From contig NC_135718.1 of assembly GCF_964656455.1 (NCBI RefSeq), positions 132,477,966-132,541,965 of the forward strand: a stretch of 64,000 nucleotides of DNA, written 5' to 3'. The translations under genes were made by a program, and so were the position numbers. The notes under the pieces are model-generated. The model made no database searches, was not told the DNA's origin, and saw only the letters and a list, made by a program, of their open reading frames with translations. How positions within the stretch are numbered: the stretch's first letter is position 1; each line of letters starts with the position of its first letter. Positions 25,045-38,099 of the stretch are shown here, one piece after another. This stretch comes from Halichoerus grypus (lineage: Eukaryota > Chordata > Mammalia > Carnivora > Phocidae).

Positions 25045-25913
25045 GAACCCCCTTAATATTTCTTGCAGAGCTGGCTTAGTGGTCACATATTCTTTCAGTT
25101 TCTGCCGGTCGTGGAAGCTCTGGATCTCTCCATCCATTCTAAATGACAGCCTTGCCGGATAAAGTATTCTTGGCTGCATATTCTTCTCATTTAGTACCCT
25201 GAATATGTCTTGCCAGCCCTTTCTGGCTTGCCATGTCTCTGTGGATAGGTCTGATGTTCCTCCCTCTGTACGTAAGGAATCTCTTCCCCCTAACTGCCCT
25301 TAAGATGGTTTCCTTGGTTCTAAGATTTGAGTTTTACTATTACATGCCGGGGCAGTGGCCTGTTTTCCTTATCTTGGGAGGGGTCCTCTCTGCCTCTAAG
25401 ACACGAATGTTTGCTTTATTCCCCAGATTAGGAAAGTTCTCAGCTACAATTTGCTCAAATATATCTTCTAGTCCTCTCTCTCTCTCCACCCTCTTAGATA
25501 TCACAATAATTCTGACATTATAACGTTTCATGGTGTCACTTATTTCTCTGATTTTGTTCATGGATTTTGAGTTGTTTCTTCATGGCCTCCTCTTTATCCT
25601 TCTTTTCTATCAATTGGTCTTCTAGATCATTAATTCGTTCTTCTGCCTCGCTTACCCTAGCTGTTAGATTATCTAGATTAGATTGGATCTCATTGATAGC
25701 ATTTTTAATTTCTGCCACTTCAGCTTTCATTTCTGCCCTTAGAGACTCTATGTTGCCATTAATCGATTTCTCCATTCTAGCTATTGTCTTCATAACTGTT
25801 ACCCTGAATTCCATTTCCGACATCTTGGTTATATCTATATCCATTTGTAAATCCGTGGCAGAAGTCACAGTCTCTGAGTCTTTCCTATTTTGGGGCTTCC
25901 TCCTCCTAGTCAT
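25045..25913 (-). pseudogene. LINE-1 ORF1 remnant
   Basis: Starts with Met at 25911-25913 (MTRRRKPQNRKDSETV), with a Lys/Arg-rich start and then a long coiled-coil-like stretch (MEKSINGNIESLRAEMK, then ISEAEERINDLEDQL-type heptads, here VSEAEERINDLE). A stop at about 25536 ends the frame; the sequence continues in another frame from about 25561 (GVERERGLEDIFEQIV-like block, here RVERERGLEDIFEQ), followed by the RNA-binding part in broken frames. ORF1p is the RNA chaperone that coats L1 RNA; this copy is non-functional. Confidence 0.88.
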
Positions 25914-26802
25914 TCTGTTGAGGGGTGGTTGAGGGAATGTACAGAGTCCAAATTATTGACCACAACCCAAGCCAGATGCACCTGTTTTATAGGGACCTTA
26001 GGGTTGTTTGCCTCTTGTTCTCCCAGCCTGTCTTCTAGGGGAGGGACCTGCCATGCTGTTACTCGGGCAACCCTGTTTGGGCAGAGTTGCCCTGCCCCAT
26101 GTGGGGGGGGGGGAGATGGGCTCAGTGAAAACCGGTTTTGGGGGCTTTTATTCTCTGGCGGCTTTCCCTGGCAGCTTTCTGCATCTCTTCCGAGAGTCAG
26201 AGCATAAGAGATCATTTTCAACCCTCTGCCTCAGAACAGAGAGATCGCAGTCTGTTCTTCAGTGAGCTCTCCAGGCCACACTATCTCCATTTCTGTCTGT
26301 GCTGCTATAAAGTGCAGTATCCTGGGTTGTACACCCCTCAGCAGGGCTCCTAGTGCTCGCCTCCAGGTCAGGGCACGTCTCTGTCCTTTGTGCTTCTAAA
26401 ACCGCCAGCCGCCCCCAGTTCGCATGTGGAGCCCTGATGCTCTGGGCTTCTGTCTGGGGGGCTGCCCTAAACTCCTTTCCCCACCGCTACTGGTCTGCTG
26501 CTAGTCTGTGCCCTGTCCCCAGCATGGGAGACTATTGCTTACCGGTGGTGTAGGATCCCCACGGCTCTCTCCCCCTCCTGTTTATCTTCAGATATGTGCC
26601 CGCGGAATCACAGTTCCCTGCTTCATACCTGGAAACCAACCGCCTGCGATATTCTGTTTGTGGAGATCCAGATATATCTTCTTACATCTCAGGCTGATTT
26701 CGTGGGTGTTCAGAGTGGTCTGGTAGATATCCAGCTCAATTCTGGGGACCAGTTGGAATAGGGTCTGCTACTCCTCCATCATCTTTTCCTCTCTTCCCAG
26801 AC
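25914..26802 (-). promoter_or_regulatory. LINE-1 5' UTR (internal promoter region)
   Basis: About 890 bp upstream of L1 ORF1, clearly more GC-rich than the surrounding intron. It has a G run at 26103-26112 on the + strand and CpGs, and its 5' terminus reads (minus strand) GATGATGGAGGAGTAGCAGA. L1 5' UTRs carry an RNA polymerase II promoter; whether this copy is active cannot be told from sequence. Its 5' part is similar to 45840-46002 in the second L1 (shared 'gggtgttcagagtggt' type block). Confidence 0.8.
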
Positions 26803-26980
26803 TTTTTTTTAAAAGATTTTATTTATTTATTTGAGATAGAGTGAGAGAGAGCACAAGCTGGGGGACTGAGGGAGATGGAGAAGCAGGATCCCTACTGAAT
26901 GAGGGCTCGATCCCAGGAATCTGGGATCATGACCTGAGCCAAAAGCAGATGCTTAGCTGACTGAGCCACCCAGGTGCCCC
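26803..26980 (-). mobile_element. CAN-SINE at the 5' junction of the LINE-1
   Basis: Reverse SINE with T run, AAAAGATTTTATTTATTT and head GCCACCCAGGTGCCCC. Lacks part of the middle (GGATCCCTACTGAATGAGGGC). The flanks CTTCCCAGA and CCTCCCAGA look like its target-site duplication, placing it at the boundary of L1 5' end and intron. Confidence 0.92.
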
Positions 26981-27119
26981 TCCTCCCAGATTTTCTAAAT
27001 ATCACCAAGCCAGAGCTACCAATAGCTTTGGTTACTTGTCTTCAGAAGAGAACTAAAGTAGTTACCCTACAGACTTGTTATAAAAATTAAACGAAATTAC
27101 ATACATGTATAACATATAG

Positions 27120-27141
27120 ATGTGTGTGTGTGTGTGTGTGT
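27120..27141. repeat. (TG)n microsatellite
   Basis: Eleven or so TG units (GTGTGTGTGTGTGTG...) preceded by ACATATAGATG. Short simple repeat, probably variable in length. Confidence 0.9.
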
Positions 27142-28079
27142 AAAATATTGTATCTGGCATAAATGTAGTAAGGGCTCAATACTGTTAATTTTACTACATT
27201 GAAATTAAATTTGCTTGGAAGCAAACTTGTTTTCCTTTTAAATGTTTTTGAACAGAAATGGAACACAAAAATTTTAGCCAAAGGTATATTTGGATAGCAT
27301 TTGAGTATTCACAACCAAATGAATGTTTCTAAACATTTATTTTAAATAACCACTGGAATCTCATGAAAATACATGTCCAAATGATAGGGGAGTATGACCT
27401 GTGGAATGATTTGATGAAATGTTGGGCTGTCTTCACTATTCCCCCCAAAAATACTATTTCACTAAATATGGATTGCCTAAATTGCAAAAGAAAAAAATAC
27501 ACCGGGAAAAAATAACCCTCTTTTCACTAATTTGTGTTATTAGTTGGTGGAAAAAAATAACCTAACCAAGGGAGGAATCATTAGTCAATCACTGAGAGTG
27601 AAAGTAGTGCTTTGCAATATTAATTTAGGATTCATTTTCCATTGTGTTTCTATATTTTACTTCTCCTTTCACTGGTTGGAGAAATGTTTATTTATTTTTC
27701 TGCTCATTAACACCTCTGTCAAAAAGAAAGTAAGGGATGAGAGGTGAACTTCTAATCAACTTAGATTTTTGTTTTCTTAACAGTTTGGTTAAATATATGG
27801 TAGAGGAAGAGAAAATAGTGGCTTGTTGAGATTTTATATTGGTGAAGTGATTTATTTCATGCAACGCTGACTTCAAGACAGTTAAAAGTTTATTATAAAA
27901 TATTTGAGATGAACAGAAAACTATAAATTATGAAAACCTATGAATGTACCACAGACTAAATACTAGTCATAACTTATATTCTTGTAATATTTTCTCTGAA
28001 AAGAATGCACACATATCATATATGAAATTACATTGTATGTTCAATGTTATAATTTGAATTTTGTTTTTGTAGTGCTCAA

Positions 28080-28560
28080 TTTCATATGTGTTCTAATCAT
28101 TTTTAATAGCTGCATCTAAATCTATTGTATAGTTTTGATGACTTTGTTTAATCATTTTGTATTGCATATTTTAGTAGTAATGAACATTCATTATTTCATA
28201 TAAGTATTGTAATTTTGTAATAAAAATTAACATAAATATTAATTTTTATCTCATGATTTTCATGTGGTCAGTTTTTAGAAGTTATGTTATTGAGTACGTA
28301 CTCATTAAATTAATTAATGAATGCATGAAATAAAAAGGACATGGCTTTGACTTGTGTTACCAAATCACCTTCAAGAAATTTTATAACAAATTGCATGGGC
28401 AATATCAACCATTTGTGAGTGCTCACTCTTTTGCATTTTAAACAATATTGGATATTATTATTTTTTAACATTTTTCAATTGGAAAGATAGAAATTATATC
28501 TTTAATTCACCTTTATCTTTATATTAATGAAATTAAACTTAAAAAATTTTGTTCATTGGC
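28080..28560 (-). repeat. Ancient LINE-1 (L1M-type) remnant
   Basis: The + strand has the reverse-complement L1 ORF2/3' pattern: 'tttttaatagctgcatctaaatctattgtatag' (compare 'aatagctgcatagtattccattgtat'), 'gtagtaatgaacattcatt', 'aaatcaccttcaagaa', 'agtgctcactcttttgcatttt' (each written here in pieces under divergence). Strongly diverged; ends uncertain. Confidence 0.65.
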
Positions 28561-28993
28561 TGTTTAGTTTTTTCTGTTCATGATAGATTGCCTGGCATAT
28601 TTCATGTCATTTTTCCTGATTCAGAGAATGAGATGTGATTGTAGCCTGACCTAGCTATTACTCTTAAAATTAGAATTTTCCATTATAGACATTGCTTACT
28701 GTGGAGAGCTTTTTGGGAGTCAGTGCAACATCTCTATAAATGTTGATAAGGGGGAGTAAACTGAAATTTGGGGCTTTGGTGGTCCCCCATAGTGTCATTT
28801 TTGTAATATGAATGCTAAGGTAAAGTATATTTAGACCTAGGCAAAAATGGAAATATGTTGCTATATCCATTTAAAGTATATGCATCGAGTGTGCACAAGA
28901 TAGTTGAAATATAATACACAGTAATAAATGTAGTGAAACTCAGGGATATGTAGTATTTTCAAAATTAAAATATGCTTTTTGGTTTTATTTTAG

Positions 28994-29089
<96 letters not shown>

Positions 29090-30404
29090 TAAGATTGTAC
29101 ATATCATTATTTTTATTGTTTCATTTAATTATAGTTTCTAAATACACATTATTTTAATTGAGTTGGCTAAAATAGAGAAATACTCACTATAAATGTAAGG
29201 GACCTATAGGAATAAAAGTGAAATCTCTCCTTCAGTCTTACAGAAAAAACAAGAAGGTGCATCTATCATTTGGTATTGATATTTACTGCAACTTTGACAT
29301 TTTCCCAAGTGTTGTAAACAACCAAATCAAAAGAATTTGTACTGCATGCCACAATTGTCAAACAAGAAATTTTCTTTCAAACTGCTGACATGGAGGTGCC
29401 CTTATATTTCTACAATCTTCAGAGCAGAAACACTATTGAGAAAACTGTCATTGCCCATCACTGTCTCTGTCCATGCCTTCTCTCCATGATGTTTTACTGT
29501 GCAGTCAGGCAGAAAGCAAGGGCAGATCTCCTGGCAAAGCAACGCAGGACTTGGTACTTTGCTTTATTATAGAAAACAGTTATTTCTTCTGGAAAGTCTC
29601 ACTTTGATGGTTATAAAGTAATCCAGTGGGAAATGTTGCACTGCACATATGGATTCACGTAGATCCTTAAGAGGAGGAAAAAATGTGAAAAATCAAAAAA
29701 TGAGATAGAATAATATATCTGTTTTGCAGGAGTCTTAGATATTATGTGTAATTGTGCTCTGTCCTGGATTTGACCTATCAAGAAAGAGAAAAAGTTAATT
29801 AGGAAGTACAAAATAAGAAGAATGCCCCATATACTAGTACAACTGAATTAGATATAAATAGAGCTATAGATAGATATATATAAACATAGGTTGAGATATG
29901 TAGGTATAGCAACTACTTTGTGTCAGTAGTTTGTAGTTAATATCCCTATTAAGTGTATTGAAAATAGGTTTTATTACATACTTTATATCTTAAAAAATAA
30001 ACGTATTTTAAAATATTAAATGTCTTTAAATATAAAATATCTCTCTAAAATTGACACAAAGCCATCTTATCATTTAAATCTTTTTTACTGCTCACAAAAT
30101 TTTTTTATTGTTCACCTAGTAAACACCTAGCTGCCTAAATATAAAATATTAAAAGTAATGACTTCCCTTCTAAAGTCACTAAACATTCTTAATTTTAAGA
30201 TAATGATATTATATGAATAGTTTAGGAGTTTTTTCATTTTATTTATAGAAAAATACTCCAAATTAAAATCTCTTGTATACCCATGTACTTGCTAATATTT
30301 CAAATGCTGGAAAATTACAAAGAGTGAAATGAATGATTTTTAAAATATTATTAGAGTCTGTTAAAGTATATTTAGTAAAGAGGTAATTGAAATATTAATG
30401 CTGA

Positions 30405-30587
30405 GGGGCACCTGGATGGCTCAGTCATTTAAGCATCTGCCTTCGACTCAGGTCATGACCTGGGGTCCTGGGATCGGGCCCCTCGTTGGGCTCCTTGCTC
30501 AGTGGGGAGTCTGCTTCTCCCTCTGCCCCTTTCCCTGCTCATGCTCTCTCTCTCTCTCAAAGAAATAAATAAAATCTTTTAAAAAAA
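30405..30587 (+). mobile_element. CAN-SINE with 16-bp target-site duplication
   Basis: Begins GGGGCACCTGGATGGCTCAG and ends with AATAAATAAAATCTTTT plus an A-tail. Exact flanking repeat GAAATATTAATGCTGA at 30389-30404 and 30588-30603. Confidence 0.97.
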
Positions 30588-30943
30588 GAAATATTAATGC
30601 TGAAATAAGGACAAGTTATTTTTATATGATAACACTTAGTTCACTTTAGTTTTGGAGGCATCCTCATTACAGTGAATCACGTAGGGTGGGCTCTCCATTT
30701 GCTCTTACTTTCTGCCTATTTGTCTATTTCTTCAGTAGTTTTTATTTTCGAAAGAAGCAACTAGACAGATTTTGCCACTTTCTTATGCCAAGGGATGCAG
30801 TAGTGCTAGATAATGGGTTTTCATGATATATATGAAATTGCTATTATGCAGTTTATTTATCATTTAAATTATTTGTGCTTCACTTTTTATTTTATCTGCA
30901 GTTGGAGTTGCTTTTGTTGTTGTTCTTGTGTGTTATTGGTTTT

Positions 30944-31136
30944 ATTTTATTTTATTTATTTTTTTAAAGATTTTGTTTATTTATTTGACAGAGCACACAA
31001 GTAGGGGGAGCGGGAGAGGGAGAAGCAGGTTCCCCGCTGAGCAGGGAGCCTGATACAAGGCTCAATCCCAGGACCCTGGGATCATGACCTGAGTCAAAGG
31101 CAGACGCTTAACTGACTGAGCCACTCAGGTGCCCAC
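30944..31136 (-). mobile_element. CAN-SINE with target-site duplication
   Basis: Reverse SINE, head complement GCCACTCAGGTGCCCAC. Flanked by GTGTTATTGGTTTTA (from 30929 and from 31137). Opposite in orientation to the SINE 357 bp upstream. Confidence 0.95.
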
Positions 31137-31589
31137 GTGTTATTGGTTTTAATCACGTACATTTTAAATGTACAATGTTACTGTTTTTAATCACATGTGC
31201 ATCAATACATTTTCATTAATACATTTACATTAATATGTTTTTGAATTATAATATCTAGAATGGAGAAACTGAAGTTTGATTTCTTTGTATATTTTTCTCT
31301 AGCACACCAAGCAAAATGTTTTCATAATTTATGACCATCATCTTAGGGTAGAATAAGTCTTTTTTTTAATTCACCATCAAAAGTGTAGTTATCTACAAGA
31401 AAAATATAAACAATGTTATATTAGTTATAACACACAGCTGTTTTAGCAAAGAGTTACACCACACACACTGTAAAATACAAATATACATAAAGGTTCAGCA
31501 ACTTAAACAAATGGAAATGTTTAAATAGTCTGTCCAAGAAGGTTATATCAACTTAATATTGCTGGAGACTAAATTTCCTTATAACTTGT

Positions 31590-31960
31590 TTTCTGCCATT
31601 CCCAAAACATAGTTTCCATAACGTGGCTCAAGATGGCTACCCAGCTCTTGCCATTATATTCTAACTCCAGCCTGTAGGAAGGGAGAAGATAAGGCACAAC
31701 CCAGAAATTACATGCATAAAATAGGCCAGAATTTGGTCATATATCCACACATAGCTGAAAGGGAGTCTACAGAAATCTGGTCTAGCTGCAAAACAGTATA
31801 CCCAGCTGAATATTGTACTATCATGGAAAACAGAAAAACTGGATACTGTTGAACAATAAGCAATCTTTGGCACTGATAAGTCATAAAAGTCCAAATGCAT
31901 TTCATTTGTTTAAAACTCAGGTTTATGCTAGTTTGGAGCCCGTAGCAACTCACTGAATTT
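31590..31960. repeat. Possible old interspersed repeat, unclassified
   Basis: Shows phrases that I associate with a widespread mammalian interspersed repeat ('ctcaagatggctacccagc', 'gccagaatttggtcatatatccacac', 'agctgaaagggagtctac'), but I cannot name the family. Open frames on the minus strand here (31661-31900, 31708-31953) have no recognisable domain and I do not call them genes. Confidence 0.35.
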
Positions 31961-33989
31961 ACCTAGCTCTATTTGCCACATTATTAAATGAGGATAACAT
32001 TAATCACCCTATAAAATTTTTGTTGTACTTTTTTTTGATGAAGACTAAATTAGATATGTTTATACAATGTCTATCAGAAGATATGACACTTGGTATGAAC
32101 ACTCCAAAAATTTCATTTTTTTTTCTGCCTCAAATGTCCTCTGTATATAAGAGGATTAAATTATGTGACTGCACAAAAACTAATTTGCTCTAAAATATCT
32201 AAGCATAGTAACTTATTAATAATAATATAAAAGTGAACCGAGATGCCTGAAAATATATTTAATGGGAAATATGAGAAAACATTTTCCTCCATTGTAATGT
32301 ATTCAGGTTTTTTGTACTGTCTACATATTTCTAATATTTATTTCCTCTAGTTAGCTTCACTAAGTTAAAAGTAATGGTAGCATTTCCCCTCTCTCTGATA
32401 CCTTTAGCGCTTTATACTATACAAATATACAGACATATATATAATTTTTTTACATTGTTGTGGGATTAGTCTTAATTAATTGTGGTTACATTATGTCATA
32501 GAGCAAGACTGTCAGTGCTTTTCCAAATCAGAATTTTTAATACATACAATTTAAGCCCCCAAAGATTCAGGAGCTAATATTTGATGAACTGGATGTGTTG
32601 TTCATGAATCTCACAATCTTAAAATTACCTGTTTTGGAAAGCTGCTATATAGTTTTAAAATGTATCTTCTTTTCATCATTATTAACATTACAAAGAACTA
32701 TCATTAAGCATCTGTCTACAAAAGACACATGCCAAACTGAGATAACATTAAGCTGCTGACCCACTCTCTGTAGGGAATGTGCTCAGAATTGTTTTTCCTG
32801 TTATTGTAATGGAATTTGGACTAATCTTTCCCCACGTCCGCTGTGTACCCCTCTTGATCAATAATGCACACTTCCAAGACAGCTGGGAATTGTGATTCAG
32901 CCTGTGTCTCTGTAACAAAGCAGAGGAAACTGGTACATCGGGAATTAAGTGCATGACTTTAGCTTAATTATCAACATATTCTAACCAATAATAAGTACTC
33001 TAATTTGTAATACATTTGGTGTTTCTAATTTTACACTAGTAGGCTTATTTTGCACCTACTTTGTTTCAAACTTTAATTTTTTATTTGAATATGTATGTTT
33101 AGATATTTTCGAATTATTTCATGGAGCTATAACATCAAGATCTGTATTATGTAAATGGGTATTTCATGTTTTAGTCCAATGTAAGAAATTCAGTTTACCT
33201 CCTCATTCTCATTTCAGGAGAAAATAAATCCATTTATTGTTTAAAAACATGACCTAGTTAAAATGCTTAATTCAAAAAGTATTTGGGATTTTCTTGTGCA
33301 TCTTTGATTAACACTTATTTTAATGCTCGACGCCGAAGTTCTTAAACTCTGTTTACTGATTTAACTCTTAAGGCAAATAGCCGTGTGACAGGAAGTGGAC
33401 AGTGAAAAAGTAAGAACTGAAATTTGGAGGAAGTATTAAACCATGATCTCATGATGTTATCACCATCATGGTATTTGGTTACTAGTTTTGTTTGGTCACA
33501 TTTGTTTTGCTTTATTACAAATGAATGACAGAAAGTGTGTTTGTCTGAAGATCTGGAAACAGCCCTCAGGTTTGTATTACACTAGAACATATGGAAAACT
33601 CTTTGTCCCAACTAAATTTTGTGTAAGTGGGAAGCCAGATGTTAGGCAGTTAGAATTTAAACCATCATTGAGTTATGAGGGTAATGTATAGTTATTTTCA
33701 GACATACAAGAACTTAGAAAGTATGCTACCTACATATTATTAAGTACGTACTTAATAGGAATAAGAAAAAAAAAGATAAAGGAAAAGGAAAAATATATAG
33801 CTTATGAGAATCTGTGGTTTATGCAGTAACAACACCTTGGATCTTTCTCTGGGAAACCCCATCTTCACACTGAGTTTTATCAGAAGTGCAGTTGAAGGCT
33901 TATCCAGGCAGAGGCAGAGACACCATTTTTAATTTCTATGATATAGGTACCTAGCCAAGGGAGGTTTTCAATTAGAAGGTGGGGTGAAG

Positions 33990-34185
33990 GGGTGAGAGAA
34001 AGCCAAAGTGGTCATGCCACAGCAATTCTCATGTTACAGATAAACAGAGGCACAGAAAGGTCAAATAAAAAGATAAACCTTAGATTATCATAGGTCTACA
34101 CTATTAAGAAGCAGAGCTCAGATCTGGGCGTAGGCAAATTGGTGCCAGAGCCCACATGCTTAACCACTGTAATATTATTTGTATG
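33990..34185 (+). repeat. MIR element
   Basis: Matches the MIR core and 3' part: 'gttacagataaacagaggcacagaaaggtc', 'gaagcagagctcagatctggg' and 'agcccacatgcttaaccactgt', written here in short diverged blocks. MIRs are tRNA-derived SINEs old enough to be shared by all mammals. Confidence 0.8.
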
Positions 34186-36478
34186 ATGTTCTAGAAGTCA
34201 TTAGCAGTAATAATAAACTAAAAAAATAAAAGAATTATGTTAATTTTCTCATTTCTATTATTGTGAATTTTTAAATTACTGTTTGAAGTAGAATTATAGT
34301 TTAGTAAGACATTAGGATGACCAACTCTTACTTTTTAGATTTTTTTGATTAAGGATGGAAGAATACTTTAGCCATTGCTATCTCTTTTGTGTGAATAATA
34401 AATTGCCTCAAATTCAGCAAGTTTCTAATCCTTGTTTCTCTTTTTAAATTTTAGCAAACACATATACAATACATTTAGTTAAAATTATGATATACTCATG
34501 ATTATTATCTGTTTAAATTACTTCCTCCATTTACCTGTTCATCCATCTCTCTTTCTGTATATCTGCAGAGGTTGGGAATATATTCAAGTGATTATTTATG
34601 GATATAGAATTGTGTATCATGTTTTCAGCTGTCTTCCGCATACTTTCTTCTATGGTTTAAATATTCAGAATGAATATGCATACTTTTTGAAAACAAACAG
34701 AACAGTCACAAAAATTAAGGAATGTAAAAAGAGACAACAAAATTTAACACAAAATATCAGATGTAAAGATCATATTCAATATAATTTGCATAATTAAATC
34801 CTTCCCTTAAAAAAGTGATTCTCATATTAAGTTTTTTAAAAATCCAAATTCTTCACCTTTATCTACTATTTACTCTTTGAGTCCCAACTTTTTTTTGAGT
34901 CTCAACTTTTAAGTTGAAGCTCTGCCCTGAAGTTTTCTTGAAGGTCATCTGAATTATGGGAGATGCCCAACCTTTATGCTTCTCAGTGTTGGAAAAAATT
35001 ATAAATGTACAATGTTTCTTTAATTATCAGGGCTTCTTGGTAGATATTCATGATATATAAGAACAAAGAGTCAGTTTTCCTTCCTCACCATTTTATGCCC
35101 CGCATCTCTTGGTTGGATATATAAGATGCTTCACAAATATTTGTAGTTGATACACAGTAACATTTGGGGGTCAGAATTCCCAAACAATATCTTATCAACT
35201 GGAGGTACTTAAATATATTGTAAATTAAGTATACTCAAACCATATATTTTGAGACTGTTCCTTTAAATACCTTCTTCCCACAGTTAACTTTGGTGTGAGT
35301 TATACACTCTCAGTGTAATCTGTGAAGACATTCTAGGGCTGTTGTTTCTGCCAAAGAAATATAACTGGGTAGTAAAACTTCTACAAATTTAATTGAAGAG
35401 AAATACTCTTTGAAATAATTTTTATAAATTGCATACACACACCACATATATAAGAACTTCCATATAAATCAAATTTTGGCTGTTAATTTTGTCTCCCTAT
35501 AACTTCTGAATTTATGTCTTGAGAATTTTTCTTCCTTTAATGTTAGAATTTGTGAGAACAGACAATTTAATAAAATTACTGAAACTATCATCTCCTATAT
35601 TGATCTTAGAACCATATTGATTAAATGCTAGAGAGCATTGCTATACACATACTGTCATGCTTTTTTCTTCCCATCATCTTTCAGGATTTTTGTTTTTTTA
35701 TTCTACTTCTTTCTTTGATTTTTTTTTGGGGGGGTTTCTATCTCACTTTTGCTTCTCCCATCTGATCTAAATCCTGAGCCTCTTCTGAAAAGTGTTCATC
35801 ATCCATTTATTTTGAAATAACGAAAATGCATGTTTGTGCATTAGGGTGAGGTGTGGTCACTTTTCATGAATTACTAAATTGCAGTGTATGTTGACTTCAG
35901 ATTAATGGTTTATGGCATGATTCAGTAAACTTTTTTGCATAGATTCAAAAACAATGCCCAGGAATGTGAGAAAACTTTCTTGCAACAATAGAAAAACTAG
36001 ATTTATTATTACTTTAAACACAAAATTTCTCCCTAGAAAATGTAAAACTCCCAACATCTCAGATATCTTAAATTCCATGGGAATATTCGGTTTTAGGGAG
36101 ATACTCTATAGGAAATGAAAATGATTATTTGGAACAATTTAATTGGTATTCATCCAGTAAATACCAAAGTGCAAGTCGTGGGCTGATTTGAATACTAATG
36201 TCTGAACTACAAGCATGAAATCAAAGTGTTAGATGCTTTTAGCACAGAATGCCATTGCTAATTAAGTTTTTCAAGTAACTATGCACAGCAATAGGATTCA
36301 TAGGGAGTGCATGGATATTTAAGGTTATTTATTTCTGCTATGTGACTTTTTTTCTCTGAAAACATTTTATTGTACAAATTGACATTTACCAGGTGGTGAG
36401 AAAGTTTACAGTCTCAATATTTCCTTTCATTCAAATTAATGTTTTCCTTATAAACTTGCCAAAGCTTGAAAGCTTGTA

Positions 36479-36892
36479 CAGTAGTTCCCCCTAATCTACA
36501 GGGGATACATCCCACAATCCCCATTGGATGCCTAAACTGTGGAAAGTACTGAATATATATATTCAGTAAAGATTCAGTATATATTCAGTAAAGATTAACA
36601 ACTAATAATGGAAAGAATAATTATAACAATATACTATAATAAAAGTTATGTGAATGTGGTCTGTCTCAAAATATCTTATTATACTGTACTCACCCTTCTT
36701 GTTATGATGTGAGATGACAAAATGCCTATGTGATGAGATGAAGTCAGGGGAATGACGTAGGCTCTGTGACATAGCTTTAGGCTACTATTGACCTGATGCT
36801 ATGACAGAAGAAGGAACATCTGCTTCCACTGCAGATACTTGAAACCCCAGAAAGCAGAACCACAGATAAGAGGGGACTACTATATAACTAAA
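36479..36892 (+). mobile_element. MER2 DNA transposon (Tigger/pogo-type, non-autonomous)
   Basis: Complete from end to end: CAGTAGTTCCCCCTAATC at the left and GATAAGAGGGGACTACTA at the right form the terminal inverted repeats, with TA on both sides as the target duplication. Internal blocks agree with MER2 ('ataaaagttatgtgaatgtggtctgtctc', 'gaatgacgtaggctctgtgacatag' in pieces). A local tandem duplication of TATATTCAGTAAAGATT lies at about 36560-36597. Cut-and-paste element without its own transposase. Confidence 0.92.
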
Positions 36893-38099
36893 TGTATAGT
36901 TAACATTTTAAAAGAGGCAAATTTTAAAGAGCACTAATTATAATTAGTAATTAAGATGCCTTTGTTATTATATATAGGGGCTATTTAAGCAAATCAATTA
37001 CGATTTTTCAGTTTTTTTAAAGAGGATAAAATGTTCAGATTTTGTTTTAGAATTGCATAACCCTGAAGTCATTTTGTATGGATCTGTGTCAAAGATAACA
37101 CTGAAGAATATTTTGTAAAGAAGCAAATCTCCCGGTAGACTCTCAAATCCAGCATTCTTCACAAAACATTTAAAAAATAAACATCTTCTAAAAAGAAAAA
37201 AAAATCCTAAAGCTCACATTGAAGCTTTTAAACAAATTGTATTTAATTCATTTAAATTCTTTTAATATTTGAAATGTATGCTTATCTAGTAAAATTTTTC
37301 AGTGCCTATCTTATTTTTCTGGTTTTTAATATTGCTTTTCTTATGAAGCAGCCATCTGTTAACAAAAATATATATGACATTGCAATATGGTAGGTTTGAC
37401 CCAGTTGCAGGTTGGTGCTGAGATAAGGTGGTGAGTCTCACACTACATCTGTTTAGCTCCTACCAGACCTGTGCTGGGAGCTTTGTCATGAACAACTCCA
37501 TAAGCCTTCCAAGTGCTGAGGATCACATCTTACTTGAGTTCTTATCCATGGCAAGAGCCCAGGTCCACGGTCGTTGCTGTGAATGGTGCACTTTAAGGCC
37601 AAGAATTACCTGAGGAACTCTCAAGTAGTCAGTGAGTGCATTCTCCTCTGGGTTAGGACAAGCTGTATACTGAGTCATGTTATTTGCTGGCTCCTTCTTA
37701 GGAATGATGTGTGAGAAAACTTGACAAAAAAGCGATAGCTTTACAATCAGTTAAAAAGATTCTCCATTCTGATTCTGGCTGTGCTTAAACTTTTTCATTT
37801 ACCATGTGCATTTCACTCAGGTTGTTCTTCACACAGTTATCCTATTTTCTGTCACTTAGTATGGACTTCTTCAATTTCCATCTTAATGACAGCTCTTGCT
37901 ACACCAGAGTGACTACAGAGTTTCTTCGGTAAGCTCTAAGATGTGCTTGCTCTTTGGTATGAATGGTAAAACTCTTAAATCGGAGCGATATAATCCTGGG
38001 TTCATTTTATGCCTTTCACATTAACTAGTTCCATGACTATACCTTCATATCACTTACTGTGTACTTATCCATTTGTGCAGAGGGATCGATCTCATGTTA

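Larger units (their letters stand above)
20644..26802 (-). mobile_element. Nearly full-length LINE-1, antisense to KCNT2, decayed
   Basis: On the minus strand the order is a GC-rich 5' UTR (26802-25914), ORF1 (25913 to about 25045), a short spacer, ORF2 (24961 to about 20945) and a 3' UTR ending in AT-rich DNA at about 20650. About 5.9 kb without the SINE inside it. Both ORFs are broken by frameshifts and stops, so it cannot move itself. The word CAGATTTTCT at 20634-20643 and 26987-26996 is a possible target-site duplication. The right copy is separated from the L1 5' end by a SINE that inserted there later. Orientation opposite to the host gene is common for intronic L1. Confidence 0.95.

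Noticed and set aside
25890..26726. Several overlapping open frames on both strands (up to 105 codons)
   Set aside because: They lie in the GC-rich 5' UTR of the L1, where stop codons are rarer. Not genes.
34498..34797. 99-codon open frame on the + strand
   Set aside because: Composition follows the AT-rich intron (Tyr/Ile/Asn-rich) and no family is recognised. A chance ORF.
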